A stretch of DNA of 49,714 nt from Fimenecus sp045532175. GTDB lineage: Bacteria; Bacillota; Clostridia; Oscillospirales; Acutalibacteraceae. The position numbers were made by a program, and so were the translations under genes. Each line of letters begins with the position of its first letter. The stretch's first letter is position 1. Shown here piece after piece: positions 7,378 through 16,131 of this stretch. Under the pieces are notes generated by a model. That model saw only the letters and a list, made by a program, of their open reading frames with translations, was not told where the DNA came from and ran no database searches. Location of the stretch: the NCBI GenBank assembly GCA_045532175.1, contig JAZSFK010000035.1, positions 1 to 49,714 on the forward strand. Direction: 5' to 3'.

Positions 7378-7385
7378 GGTAAAAA

Positions 7386-8864
7386 ATGAAAGTTTTATTC
7401 ATTAACCCTTCTGTCGGCTATTATACAAGAGCCCTTTCGAACCCCTTGGGTCTTCTTTCAATAGCGACTTATGTAAAACAGCACGGACACGAGGTTAAAC
7501 TTGAAGACCGTTGTGTTCACAAATCGAATATCAATAAATTGTTGGAGTCATACAAGCCTGACATTATCGGCGTATCCCTTATGTCATCCCGTGGTCTTAT
7601 AGATGCCGAAAAAATCTCAAAGGCAGCAAGAGCAAAGGGAATACCCGTTGTATGGGGTGGGCAGATGCCTTCTTTACAGATGGAGCAGGTGTTAGCCCTT
7701 GACCTTGTGGATTACATCTCCTACGGCGAGGGTGAAGAAACCTGGCTTGAAATGATGAATGCTTTGGAGAGTGGCAGACCATTCTCTGAAATTCACGGTC
7801 TTGCGTACAAGGAAAACGGAAAAATAGTTGTTACTCCTTGTCGCAAATTTGCGGACCTTCGTGATATGCCTGTTTCCGACTACACTCTTATTGACCCGCC
7901 AAAATACATGCAGACGTATCTCGGTTGCAAAAAGATGATGTACATATATTCTGCAAAGGGATGTCCCTGCAGATGTGCTTTCTGTTCGAATATGAATTTC
8001 CACAAGAGTACATACAGAAAGCGTCCTAACGAGTACGTAATGGAGGAAATCCGTTACCTTATAGAAAACTACGGTGCAGACGGTTTCTTCTTCTCTGACG
8101 AGTTGTGGGTTGTCAAGAGAGAGGATTTAGTGGATTTCTGTGAGAAGGTACACGAAAGCGGACTTAAATTCCAATGGGGTGTCGAACTTCGTATAGGTAT
8201 GTTTGGTGAAGAAGAATACCAGATGCTTTATGATGCAGGTTGCCGTTGGATTTTCTTTGGCATTGAAACAGGCTCAAAGGAAATGCAGAAGATTGTCCAC
8301 AAAAATATTGACTATTCAAAAATCGCACCTACATTTGAGGTGCTGAATAAAATCGGTATTACGACGATAGGCTCATTCATTATCGGTTTCCCAGGTGAAA
8401 CAACAAAACAGCTAAAAGATACCGTCCGTTTGTTAAACACCATAAAAGCAAATTTGACACCTGTTTTCCATTTCACTCCTATTCCCGGCACGGAATTATA
8501 TGACAAGGTAGTGGCAGATGGAACTTACAGGGCACCAAGAACTCTTAAGGCGATGAGCAAGGTTGTGGCGACCGAGTCTCTGGGCGTTAATCTTTCAGCT
8601 GTTCCGAGCATAGATTTGCGTGTAATCAGAAGTTGGTATCTGTGGAAAAGTTTCTCAAACAAAGGTGCTTTGCAGGAGCACGGTGCTTTTGAATTTGCAA
8701 AAGAAACAATCCTTAACGGACTTCATTCCATTTCCCTTAAAGGTCCTGTCAGCTTCTTTATTGACGGCTTCAAGGCTTTATATGAATTCCTTTATATTTT
8801 CTGGTTTTCACACGCGTATCCGAAAATCATAAAGAAATATGATTTAGATAAAACTTACGATTGA
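7386..8864 (+). CDS. B12-binding-domain radical SAM enzyme 2, 492 aa
   Basis: Residues 1-130 form a B12-binding-type Rossmann domain (MKVLFINPSVGYYTR, KPDIIGVSLMSS, ISYGEGEETW). The SAM radical motif is C193-x3-C197-x2-C200 (GCPCRCAFC), followed by FFFSDELW and FGIETGSKEMQ, as in the BchE-like class. It shares layout with the preceding gene but the sequences are well diverged, so the two are probably distinct enzymes rather than a recent duplication. Start ATG 7386 follows TTGAGGTAAAAA, only 8 nt after the previous stop, indicating translational coupling. The C-terminal 90 residues are basic and aromatic and could associate with membrane. Confidence 0.85.
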   Translation: MKVLFINPSVGYYTRALSNPLGLLSIATYVKQHGHEVKLEDRCVHKSNINKLLESYKPDIIGVSLMSSRGLIDAEKISKAARAKGIPVVWGGQMPSLQMEQVLALDLVDYISYGEGEETWLEMMNALESGRPFSEIHGLAYKENGKIVVTPCRKFADLRDMPVSDYTLIDPPKYMQTYLGCKKMMYIYSAKGCPCRCAFCSNMNFHKSTYRKRPNEYVMEEIRYLIENYGADGFFFSDELWVVKREDLVDFCEKVHESGLKFQWGVELRIGMFGEEEYQMLYDAGCRWIFFGIETGSKEMQKIVHKNIDYSKIAPTFEVLNKIGITTIGSFIIGFPGETTKQLKDTVRLLNTIKANLTPVFHFTPIPGTELYDKVVADGTYRAPRTLKAMSKVVATESLGVNLSAVPSIDLRVIRSWYLWKSFSNKGALQEHGAFEFAKETILNGLHSISLKGPVSFFIDGFKALYEFLYIFWFSHAYPKIIKKYDLDKTYD

Positions 8865-8874
8865 GGTACATAAA

Positions 8875-9810
8875 ATGAGTAAAAAACTAATTTCAATTGT
8901 TGTTCCCAATTACAACGAGGCTGATACCCTTGACGAGTTATATGAAAGAACAACCAAGGTCATGCAGACACTCTCAAATTACGATTATGAAATCGTTTTC
9001 TTTGACGACGGCTCAACTGACGGGTCAAAGCAGAAAATCGAAGAACTCTGTAACAGGGACAAGCATATAAAAGCAGTTTTTTATTCAAAGAATTTTGGTT
9101 ATGCAAAGGGCACCTTCTATTGTTTCCAACAGGCAAAGGGTGATTGTGCGATAATTTTACACGCAGATTTACAAAATCCGCCTGAAGAAATTCCAAGACT
9201 TGTTGAAAAGTGGGAAACAGGTGCACAAATTGTCTTTGGCGTTAAAAATCAAAGCAGAGAAAACAAATTTGTATATTTTATCAGAACCGTTTTTTATTGG
9301 GTAATCAATAATGTTTTTGGTGTTAAAATGATTCCTCACGCCACGGAATTCGAGTTGTTTGATAAAAGTTTTATTGACGTTTTAAAGAGAATCAATACGA
9401 ATGAGCCGTTTCTTCGCGGTCTTATTTATGAATACGGCACATCCTTTGAATTTGTTTATTATACTCAGGAAAAGCGAAAAAAGGGAAAGAGCAAATTCAC
9501 CCTTTCAAAATATTATGATTTCGCAGTTTGCGGTATTGTAAATGCCTCAAAGGTTTTACCAAGACGAGTAATTTTCACGTCAATAATTATGATGCTTCTT
9601 ACCATTGCGGAATTGTTTATCTTCTGCATACCCGACGCATTCACTTTGACAATTAACGAAGCTTTTAGCAGTATTATGATAAGATTGGTCTTCATTTTTA
9701 TAGGGCTTTTATTGTTGATGGTTTCTTTCTGTGCAGAGCATCTTATCTCTCTTCCTCGTAACAATGGTGAAAAGCCGATTATCATTGAGGAACGAAGAAT
9801 TAACTATTAA
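8875..9810 (+). CDS. GtrB/DPM1-type family 2 glycosyltransferase with two C-terminal TM segments, 311 aa
   Basis: A GT-A fold starts at once: SIVVPNYNEADTL, FFDDGSTDGS (D44, D45) and HADLQNPPEEI (D98, Q100), the DxQ signature of polyprenyl-phosphate hexosyltransferases such as DPM1, GtrB and ArnC. Two hydrophobic helices near residues 232-255 and 265-288 match the GtrB membrane anchor. The expected reaction is transfer of a hexose from a nucleotide sugar to undecaprenyl phosphate on the cytoplasmic face. Start ATG follows TTGAGGTACATAAA, 10 nt after the second radical SAM gene. The product would be the donor for the GT-C protein encoded divergently. Confidence 0.85.
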   Translation: MSKKLISIVVPNYNEADTLDELYERTTKVMQTLSNYDYEIVFFDDGSTDGSKQKIEELCNRDKHIKAVFYSKNFGYAKGTFYCFQQAKGDCAIILHADLQNPPEEIPRLVEKWETGAQIVFGVKNQSRENKFVYFIRTVFYWVINNVFGVKMIPHATEFELFDKSFIDVLKRINTNEPFLRGLIYEYGTSFEFVYYTQEKRKKGKSKFTLSKYYDFAVCGIVNASKVLPRRVIFTSIIMMLLTIAELFIFCIPDAFTLTINEAFSSIMIRLVFIFIGLLLLMVSFCAEHLISLPRNNGEKPIIIEERRINY

Positions 9811-9844
9811 GTTTCATAATCACCAAACAGAAAAGAGGGATATT

Positions 9845-10570
9845 GTGATTGGTGTGATATTAGCCGGTGGTGACGGTACACGTTTAACAAAGAGCACCGG
9901 TCAGAATATATGTAAGTCTTTAAGAACAATAAATGATAAGCATTTAATAGAGTTTGCACTGGACAATTTAATCGAATTAAATGCAACAGAGGTTTTTATT
10001 GTTGTAGGCAAACAGGGTGATTTAATTAGGGATGCTATCGGAGAAAGCTATAAGGGTTTATCCGTTCGTTATGTTCACCAGCCACAGCAAAGAGGCTTGG
10101 TCGATGCTTTTGTTCAGGCACTCCTTGTTTTGGAGTGTGAAGAAACTGTAATTCTGCAATTAGCAGACGAACTTTTCCTGGATTTGAAAACGGAAACAAT
10201 CAAAAACGCAGTTGAAGATGAAGCCTACGACTTTTACTGCGGAGTTACAACAGAAGAAAATCCCGAAAAAATCAAAAACAATTTTTCTGTTGAAACAGAC
10301 AGTAACTCTGTGCTTATTAAATGTATTGAAAAGCCACAGATTGTTATAAACAACATAAAGGGTACAGGTTTCAGCATCTTTAACGGCAGGACTCAAAAGG
10401 TTATAAAGGATACATACAAGACGATGCCTCAAAAAATTAAAGATATTTGTGAATGCTTTAATTATTTAACATCAACTGGCTATCGCGGTCGTGCTTTTCT
10501 CGTTGCAGAGAAAGAATTTAACATAAATACTGCCTCAGATTTAGCCGAAGCAGAAAAGTTTATAAGATAA
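9845..10570 (+). CDS. Sugar nucleotidyltransferase (NTP_transferase fold), 241 aa
   Basis: The chosen start is GTG 9845, preceded by AGAGGGA (9834-9840); upstream in-frame codons overlap the previous gene and lack a ribosome binding site. The protein opens VIGVILAGGDGTRL, the nucleotide-binding loop of glucose-1-phosphate thymidylyl/uridylyltransferase-like enzymes. The usual P-K-x-L after the loop is N-I-C-K-S-L here, a conservative variant. QLADELF near residue 103 stands where the metal-binding Asp is expected, and FSIFNGR resembles the later G-x-x-x-F segment. It probably activates the sugar that the GT2 partner loads onto lipid. Last gene of the operon; a terminator follows. Confidence 0.8.
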   Translation: MIGVILAGGDGTRLTKSTGQNICKSLRTINDKHLIEFALDNLIELNATEVFIVVGKQGDLIRDAIGESYKGLSVRYVHQPQQRGLVDAFVQALLVLECEETVILQLADELFLDLKTETIKNAVEDEAYDFYCGVTTEENPEKIKNNFSVETDSNSVLIKCIEKPQIVINNIKGTGFSIFNGRTQKVIKDTYKTMPQKIKDICECFNYLTSTGYRGRAFLVAEKEFNINTASDLAEAEKFIR

Positions 10571-10580
10571 TAAAAAGCAT

Positions 10581-10614
10581 TAAGGAGTTTGTTTTATGAA
10601 CTCCTTATTTTTTT
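10581..10614 (+). terminator. Intrinsic terminator of the radical SAM/glycosyltransferase operon
   Basis: AAGGAGTT...AACTCCTT (10582-10606) followed by seven T. Confidence 0.8.
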
Positions 10615-10621
10615 GTGGTTA

Positions 10622-10650
10622 TTGACACGCTTGATTTTTAGGTTTAAAAT
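10622..10650 (+). promoter_or_regulatory. Promoter of the PHP-domain gene
   Basis: TTGACA (10622-10627), 17 nt, TAAAAT (10645-10650), directly after the preceding terminator. Confidence 0.75.
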
Positions 10651-10681
10651 TTAAGTATGAATTTGGAAAAGAGGAATGATT

Positions 10682-12088
10682 ATGAAAAAGGCTAAAAAAC
10701 TTATTGCTCTTATGTTGGCTTTTATTATGACCTTCAGTTGTGGTGTTGTTGCGTTCGCCTCGGAGGACGTTGATTACGCCATCAACAACCCTTACGCAAC
10801 TGTTGATTTTGAAAATTGGGGTCAATACAAAGCAGACCTCCATTGTCACACAACCGCTTCTGACGGTGATGAAGATATGAATGTGATGATTGAAGAACAT
10901 TACGCACAGGGCTATGATGTTCTTGCTCTTACTGACCATGGTATTACAAGCAAGGGCTGGACTACCGTAAGCAGCAGAAACTATTTCAAAATCGCATTGA
11001 GTATTGCAGACGGAAAGCCTCGTCAGATTACTCCGTTAACAGAGGAAAGATACCAAGAAATTACAACAGGTGTAGGTCGAGATGGCAGAGGAATGATTGA
11101 AGTTCCTTTAGGAATTGAGCAGAATCCTACCTCACTTAACAATGCACACGTAAACAGCTGGTACACAGAATACGGCGACGGACTTGTAGGTGGAACAAGC
11201 AACTACGACGAGGTTATTAGAAATGTTGACGAAACAGGAGGACTTAGTGTTATTAACCACCCCGGCGAATACACCAAGGCAAAGGAAGAATCCTGTCAGG
11301 CGGATGCCTATAACGAGGACGATGATTGGTATGGCTATGTTATAGATAAGTTTGCAAACATTCTTATAAACTATGAGTCTTGCATAGGCATTGACATAAA
11401 TTCAAAAAAAGACGGCAGGACAAAATATGACAGAAAGCTTTGGGATATTCTTCTTCAAAGGGTTGTTCCCACAGGAAGAAATGTTTTTGCCATCGCAACT
11501 ACTGATGCACATCAGCTTGACAAGGTTGGTTGTGCCTGGACGGATTTGTGTATGCCCGAAAACAACGCAGATAATGTCCGTACCTGCCTTGAGAATGGTG
11601 CTTTTTTTGCAGTCAGCAGATATATAAAGAATCCGGAAGAATTGGCTCAATTCTCACTTGAAACAGGAATAGACTGGGGCACAAGTTTCGAATTGGAAAT
11701 CCGTGACGACTCAATTCCTGCACCAAAGGTGATAAACGTAATTGTAAACGAAAATGATGATACAATCACATTAAATGTTGACAATTCACTTACTGTTCAT
11801 TGGATTTCTGACGGAAAGGTTATCGCAGTAGGCAACACAATTGACCTTGACGAATACGCAGACCAAATCGGTTCTTATGTAAGAGCAGAGGCCTTCGGCT
11901 ACGGTGGTGTACTTTATACACAGGCATTCACACTTGATTATGAAGATGCTCCGGAAGCAACCGCTGAACCGTTCTTCGATTTCGGAAATCTTATTGCAGA
12001 GCTTAAACACTTTATCATTGAGGTTTGTACATCAATTCCATTTGGCAAAGAAGTTTACGATTTCCTTGTAAAGCCTGTAACAAAATAA
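10682..12088 (+). CDS. Secreted PHP-domain metal-dependent phosphoesterase-like protein, 468 aa
   Basis: Start ATG 10682 lies 7 nt after AGAGG; an in-frame ATG at 10676 is too close to it. Residues 1-27 are a clear signal peptide (KKLIALMLAFIMTFSC...AFAS). The PHP metal-site motifs follow: DLHCHTTASDG (D52, H54, H56), LALTDHG (D85, H86), INHPGEY and ATTDAHQ. PHP proteins hydrolyse phosphate esters; an exported one suggests action on extracellular substrates, but the substrate is not readable. The C-terminal 110 residues are beta-rich followed by an amphipathic tail and no sortase or dockerin signal. Single-gene unit between its own promoter and the terminator at 12108. Confidence 0.8.
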   Translation: MKKAKKLIALMLAFIMTFSCGVVAFASEDVDYAINNPYATVDFENWGQYKADLHCHTTASDGDEDMNVMIEEHYAQGYDVLALTDHGITSKGWTTVSSRNYFKIALSIADGKPRQITPLTEERYQEITTGVGRDGRGMIEVPLGIEQNPTSLNNAHVNSWYTEYGDGLVGGTSNYDEVIRNVDETGGLSVINHPGEYTKAKEESCQADAYNEDDDWYGYVIDKFANILINYESCIGIDINSKKDGRTKYDRKLWDILLQRVVPTGRNVFAIATTDAHQLDKVGCAWTDLCMPENNADNVRTCLENGAFFAVSRYIKNPEELAQFSLETGIDWGTSFELEIRDDSIPAPKVINVIVNENDDTITLNVDNSLTVHWISDGKVIAVGNTIDLDEYADQIGSYVRAEAFGYGGVLYTQAFTLDYEDAPEATAEPFFDFGNLIAELKHFIIEVCTSIPFGKEVYDFLVKPVTK

Positions 12089-12107
12089 ATTAAAAGGACA
12101 TAAAAAT

Positions 12108-12146
12108 ATCCCATGACACTTTCGTGCCATGGGATTCTTGTTTTAC
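12108..12146. terminator. Terminator between convergent genes
   Basis: ATCCCATG-a-CAC-tttc-GTG-c-CATGGGAT (12108-12135), with T-rich flank on the plus side. Confidence 0.7.
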
Positions 12147-13976
12147 TTAAATAAATTTATCTATCCAGAATACACCCATTTCGCTGAATGCAGTATCACC
12201 ATAGATGAAATAGAGGATATCTGAAACCGTTCTTGTAAGGATGTAAAGAACTCTGTTAAGAGTTGCTGTTGTATCAACAGCCTCACCGTTATCAATCTTG
12301 TCCTTAATAGCATAGAAGCGGTCGTTTGCAGCCTGGAATTCTTCAACGTCAACAACCTTGTTTGCTAACATTTCGTCAACCTGCTTGATTGCTCCTTCAA
12401 GTTCAGCAGCATCTGCAGGATTAAGAGCAGATGTATCATAATCTCTCATTGTGTCAACATCTTCTCTTAATTTCTTTGTTTCACGACTGTAATTGAACTG
12501 TGGGAACTTGTCAGGATATGAATGAACACTTGTGAAGTTATCATCAGTAACAAGTTGAATGATAAGTGTCATAATAACGTCGTTCGATGCAGTTGTTGCG
12601 TGGTTTTGTCCGCTGAAATAGAATGTATGTTCAGGAAGAAGTCCTGTGCAAACGTCCATAACTCCCTCTGGGTCAGTATGGTCGTGGTTTTTAGGGTCGC
12701 TACAATTATTTCTTGCAGGAACATAATCGTCAGGAAGCGGAGTGTTTCTGTTCACACTATATGCACCCATTGAGGTTGACTCAACGTGGATAATACCGTC
12801 GCAGTTCTGTTCGTCGTGTGAAACAGCAAGTTGATAAAGTTCAACATTTGTATCAACGATGTCAAATATAATTACGCCATCTTCAATAGCCTGAAGAATA
12901 TAGTCTTCTGAATTAAGCTGTGCATCATAGTACCAGTCAGCCTGTCTGCGAATTTCCTCAAGACCCGGCTCTGAAAGGTATTTTTCTCTACAAGCAGGAT
13001 AGTCACCTGACGGAACAAGACCCCACATAAGAGTTGAATATCTTAAATACTCGTTTATAAGTGTGTCAGCAATAACGTCAAGAAGATTGTCAACATCAGT
13101 CTTTGGCATAAGTCTCATAGCAATATTGATTACATAGCCAAGATAATTCTCGTAGCCAATAACTGATGGCATAGCAGTTGTATAAAGAGCTTTACTGTCC
13201 TTGTTGAAGCCATATCTGTAACAGTCACCAAGAAGTGCAGCACCGTCAAAAGCAGGAACAGTAAATACTACTCTGTTAACATCTCTTGAAAGTGAAATGC
13301 CCTGTTCATCGTAATACTTCATAAGTGCATTTGCAATTGAACCGCCCTGGCTTACAGGAATAAGATTTACTTTCTTTGAGCCTGTATCCTTCTTAACGAA
13401 CTGAATGTAGTCGTAAAGGTCCTTTGCAGTCTGAATCATATTACCTGTTGAAACATAGTTGAACACGTAGAGATTTTCCATACCTGCAATATCAAAATAT
13501 TCCTGAACAGGGAAGTCAGCAAGAACACCCTCTAACTGATAATCCTCGATAGTTGCAACACTACCCTGATACACTGCAGGACGAACATCATCAATGAATT
13601 CGCCGTTAGCATCTGAAGCCTGTCTGCCCATAAGAATATCAGCAAGAATCTTTGAAACCTCTTTTGCTGCTAATTGGTCTTTATCCTCCTGTGAAATAAA
13701 CATTCTTACAATAGGAAGAAGAGCCTTTGTAACTATTTGTTCAATTTCCTTTTCTCCGATTGATACATAGAATGGTGCCGGAAGAGGATTGCCATTAGCA
13801 TCACAAGCAATTTCACCATTTTCATATGCATAAGTTTCGCTCTGGAAAAGTCCCGGAATAATGATGGTAGGTACATAATCCGTATCTCTCTTTGCTGAAA
13901 CACCAATTATGGACAAACAAGATACAGAAAGCACTACCGCCAAAATTATTGCGAGGACTTTTTTCATCTTTTTCAT
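12147..13976 (-). CDS. Secreted alpha/beta-hydrolase (lipase/esterase-like), 609 aa
   Basis: The start chosen is ATG 13976, after AAAAGGGGTATCTTT; the frame stays open upstream but without a ribosome binding site. Residues 1-28 form a signal peptide. VPTIIIPGLFQSE (about 35-47) resembles the oxyanion-hole strand of alpha/beta hydrolases, and LIPVSQGGS places the nucleophile at S209 (S-x-G-G; the first Gly of G-x-S-x-G is replaced). A plausible late His is in SGQNHATTASND. It looks like a DUF676/lipase-class enzyme acting outside the cell. The last 100 residues form a helical, FIVAR-like segment (EAAIKQVDEML, VEEFQAAND). Monocistronic. Confidence 0.75.
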   Translation of the reverse strand: MKKMKKVLAIILAVVLSVSCLSIIGVSAKRDTDYVPTIIIPGLFQSETYAYENGEIACDANGNPLPAPFYVSIGEKEIEQIVTKALLPIVRMFISQEDKDQLAAKEVSKILADILMGRQASDANGEFIDDVRPAVYQGSVATIEDYQLEGVLADFPVQEYFDIAGMENLYVFNYVSTGNMIQTAKDLYDYIQFVKKDTGSKKVNLIPVSQGGSIANALMKYYDEQGISLSRDVNRVVFTVPAFDGAALLGDCYRYGFNKDSKALYTTAMPSVIGYENYLGYVINIAMRLMPKTDVDNLLDVIADTLINEYLRYSTLMWGLVPSGDYPACREKYLSEPGLEEIRRQADWYYDAQLNSEDYILQAIEDGVIIFDIVDTNVELYQLAVSHDEQNCDGIIHVESTSMGAYSVNRNTPLPDDYVPARNNCSDPKNHDHTDPEGVMDVCTGLLPEHTFYFSGQNHATTASNDVIMTLIIQLVTDDNFTSVHSYPDKFPQFNYSRETKKLREDVDTMRDYDTSALNPADAAELEGAIKQVDEMLANKVVDVEEFQAANDRFYAIKDKIDNGEAVDTTATLNRVLYILTRTVSDILYFIYGDTAFSEMGVFWIDKFI

Positions 13977-14061
13977 AAAGATACCCCTTTTCATTTTTAA
14001 TAAGTAAATTATAACAGTTATTGAACATTTTGTAAATAAAATCCATCTGCAAAACCATACA

Positions 14062-14105
14062 AAAAGGACCTGTGCATTTTTTACATTTTGCACAAGTCCC
14101 CTTTT
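14062..14105 (-). terminator. Terminator of the dockerin-transglutaminase gene
   Basis: On the minus strand GGACTTGTGCA pairs with TGCACAGGTCC and is followed by TTTTT, 5-40 nt after the stop at 14108. Confidence 0.75.
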
Positions 14106-14107
14106 CC

Positions 14108-15589
14108 TTAATTGAAAACGAGTGTTCCATTAGTATATAATTCGTGTGCTATTACGTCAAATCCATCAACAGCACCGTCCTGATTCATATCCCCTGCATA
14201 GAATTTCGCCGTACCGTCATCAACCTTTGTAGTTGTTGCACACACCTGAGTCATAACCGTATAGTCATTTGTATCCGTTTTGTTTGAGGCGTTTATGTCC
14301 CCTCTCATAGCCACAAGATATGTTTTTGAGGTTGTACCATCTGAAACTGTCAGAGTTGAGGTTGTTGTACCGGTGCCACTTCGTGTACGAGTGAATCCGC
14401 TGGTAGAGTTATTCACAATGTAATTATAGTAGTTTGTAACATCTTTGCCAACCATAATTACTCCACGTGCGGTATCAAAATGCACATCCTTTGCACCATA
14501 TCGCAAAACACCTACACCATAGGTGTCATTTGAAAGTGTGGGGTAAGTAAGTGCCGTATTGCAATTTGAAAACAGTTTACCCGTGGGAATATGAACAGTT
14601 GAGTCTGCAACAGTATTATTATTTGTGAAGAACGGTGCTTTTGTGTCACTGCCTATAAGAAAATAACTGTAATACACATAATTTGACTGGTCATCCCAAG
14701 TGGAATCAACTGTGTACCACTCGCCATCCTCCATCAGCACCATATTCCATTTATGAGCACCACCGTTGCCTGTTCCCATAACATTGATACAGGGTATCCC
14801 CTCCCTGTCGCAAAGAAGCTTAAAGGCTTCGGCATATCCCTCGCAAACACAAACACCGTTGATTAATGCACCATAGGAATCAAAGATATTAGGTTCAGCA
14901 AGAGTACTGTCGTAAACAATACTGTTGCAAAGATAATCGTGAATGGATTTTACCTTTTCATGACGACTTATACCGTTGACCTGAATGGTTGCCAATTTAT
15001 CGACTATTGCTTTTTGTTTTGATTTAACATCATCAAAGTCATCAAAACTGGTTGAATCAATGCTCACATTGATTATCAGCTTTGTGATTGTATATGTATA
15101 AGTGCCGCCGCTGTATTTTCTCGTACCATCATAAGAAATATCAAATCCATTTACCCAGAAGAACAAAGGGTTATCGTCATTGAGAGCAGCTATTGCCACC
15201 ATAATCTCCTGCATAGCATTACTTTCGGCATTTGATTGCGATTTCGAATAAGTACCCGTGCCTGTAATTGTAATCCCTGTCATATCGAGTGTAATTGACC
15301 CAACGGGACCTGCTGCATTTACCTGTTCGTAAATTTTCTTCTGATTGCTTGTTAATTGGTTGTAGAAGTATTTTGAGGTGTCAACCTGACTGCTACTTGT
15401 ACCGTAAAATCTGTTTGCAACAGCACCGACCGAGGTTTCCAGTTCCGTATCAGGCGAAAACTGAATAACTGAAACGGGGGCAACCTCTGTAAGTTCCGTC
15501 TCCAAAGCAGATACGGACACAGGGAAAACCGTTAACAAAAGACAAAGTGCTGTTATGACGGACAGCACTTTATATACTGTTTTTTTCAT
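14108..15589 (-). CDS. Secreted transglutaminase-like protein with C-terminal type I dockerin, 493 aa
   Basis: A signal peptide covers residues 1-28. The transglutaminase core (about 200-330) shows GVCVCEGYAEAF (Cys249), AHKWN (His279) and YTVDSTWDD (Asp295), a complete Cys-His-Asp triad, so it may act as a cysteine protease or amidase or make isopeptide bonds. Residues about 430-493 form a dockerin: two calcium-loop repeats, GDINASNKTDTNDY and GDMNQDGAVDGFDV. Dockerins bind cohesins of cellulosome scaffolds, so the enzyme should be carried on a surface complex; the first repeat is less canonical than the second. Start ATG 15589 follows GGAGTGTTGTT. It lies 20 nt after nrdR with no terminator between, probably by read-through rather than shared function. 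Confidence 0.85.
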   Translation of the reverse strand: MKKTVYKVLSVITALCLLLTVFPVSVSALETELTEVAPVSVIQFSPDTELETSVGAVANRFYGTSSSQVDTSKYFYNQLTSNQKKIYEQVNAAGPVGSITLDMTGITITGTGTYSKSQSNAESNAMQEIMVAIAALNDDNPLFFWVNGFDISYDGTRKYSGGTYTYTITKLIINVSIDSTSFDDFDDVKSKQKAIVDKLATIQVNGISRHEKVKSIHDYLCNSIVYDSTLAEPNIFDSYGALINGVCVCEGYAEAFKLLCDREGIPCINVMGTGNGGAHKWNMVLMEDGEWYTVDSTWDDQSNYVYYSYFLIGSDTKAPFFTNNNTVADSTVHIPTGKLFSNCNTALTYPTLSNDTYGVGVLRYGAKDVHFDTARGVIMVGKDVTNYYNYIVNNSTSGFTRTRSGTGTTTSTLTVSDGTTSKTYLVAMRGDINASNKTDTNDYTVMTQVCATTTKVDDGTAKFYAGDMNQDGAVDGFDVIAHELYTNGTLVFN

Positions 15590-15609
15590 AACAACACTCC
15601 GTTAAAATC

Positions 15610-16065
15610 TTATTTCTTATCAAGGAAGTTTGAAAGCTCTTCCATAAAGGCATTAACGTCCTTAAACTGCTTATAAACTGAAGCAAAACGGACATAGGCA
15701 ACCTGGTCAATACCTTTAAGTTTATCCATAACAAGTTCACCGATATGAACACTCGTTACCTCACGGTCAAGAGAGTTCTGAAGAGTTGTTTCAATTTCGC
15801 TGACTGCTTTTTCAATAGTATCCATTGAAACAGGACGCTTCTCGCAAGCGGTAAGCATACCTTTAATCAACTTACTGCGGTCAAATACCTCTCTTGTCTT
15901 ATCCTTCTTAACAACGACAATAGGTACTGTTTCAATTATTTCATAGGTTGTAAATCTTTTTGCACATTTAATACATTCACGTCTGCGACGGATTTTTTCA
16001 CCCTCGTCTGTGGGACGGGAGTCAATTACCTTACTTTCTTCAAATCCACAAAAAGGACATTTCAT
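15610..16065 (-). CDS. nrdR: Transcriptional repressor NrdR, 151 aa
   Basis: The N-terminal zinc ribbon MKCPFCG...ECIKC holds C3, C6, C31 and C34, followed by the basic segment KIRRRREC and the ATP-cone domain (IVVVKKDKTREVFDRSKLIKGM). Length and order match NrdR exactly. NrdR binds ATP/dATP and represses ribonucleotide reductase genes through NrdR boxes. Start ATG follows AGGAAGTG. Upstream, a perfect 14-nt palindrome at 16085-16098 abuts the predicted -10 box and resembles an NrdR box, suggesting autoregulation. No ribonucleotide reductase gene is in the window. Confidence 0.97.
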   Translation of the reverse strand: MKCPFCGFEESKVIDSRPTDEGEKIRRRRECIKCAKRFTTYEIIETVPIVVVKKDKTREVFDRSKLIKGMLTACEKRPVSMDTIEKAVSEIETTLQNSLDREVTSVHIGELVMDKLKGIDQVAYVRFASVYKQFKDVNAFMEELSNFLDKK

Positions 16066-16084
16066 AAAAACACTTCCTATATTT

Positions 16085-16126
16085 TACTATATATAGTATT
16101 GTACCACAACTCAATACACAATGTAA
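16085..16126 (-). promoter_or_regulatory. nrdR promoter with NrdR-box-like palindrome
   Basis: On the minus strand TTACAT (16126-16121), 17 nt, TACAAT (16103-16098). TACTATATATAGTA at 16085-16098 is a perfect palindrome directly downstream of the -10 box and is similar to the known NrdR box core. Confidence 0.55.
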
Positions 16127-16131
16127 AGATT

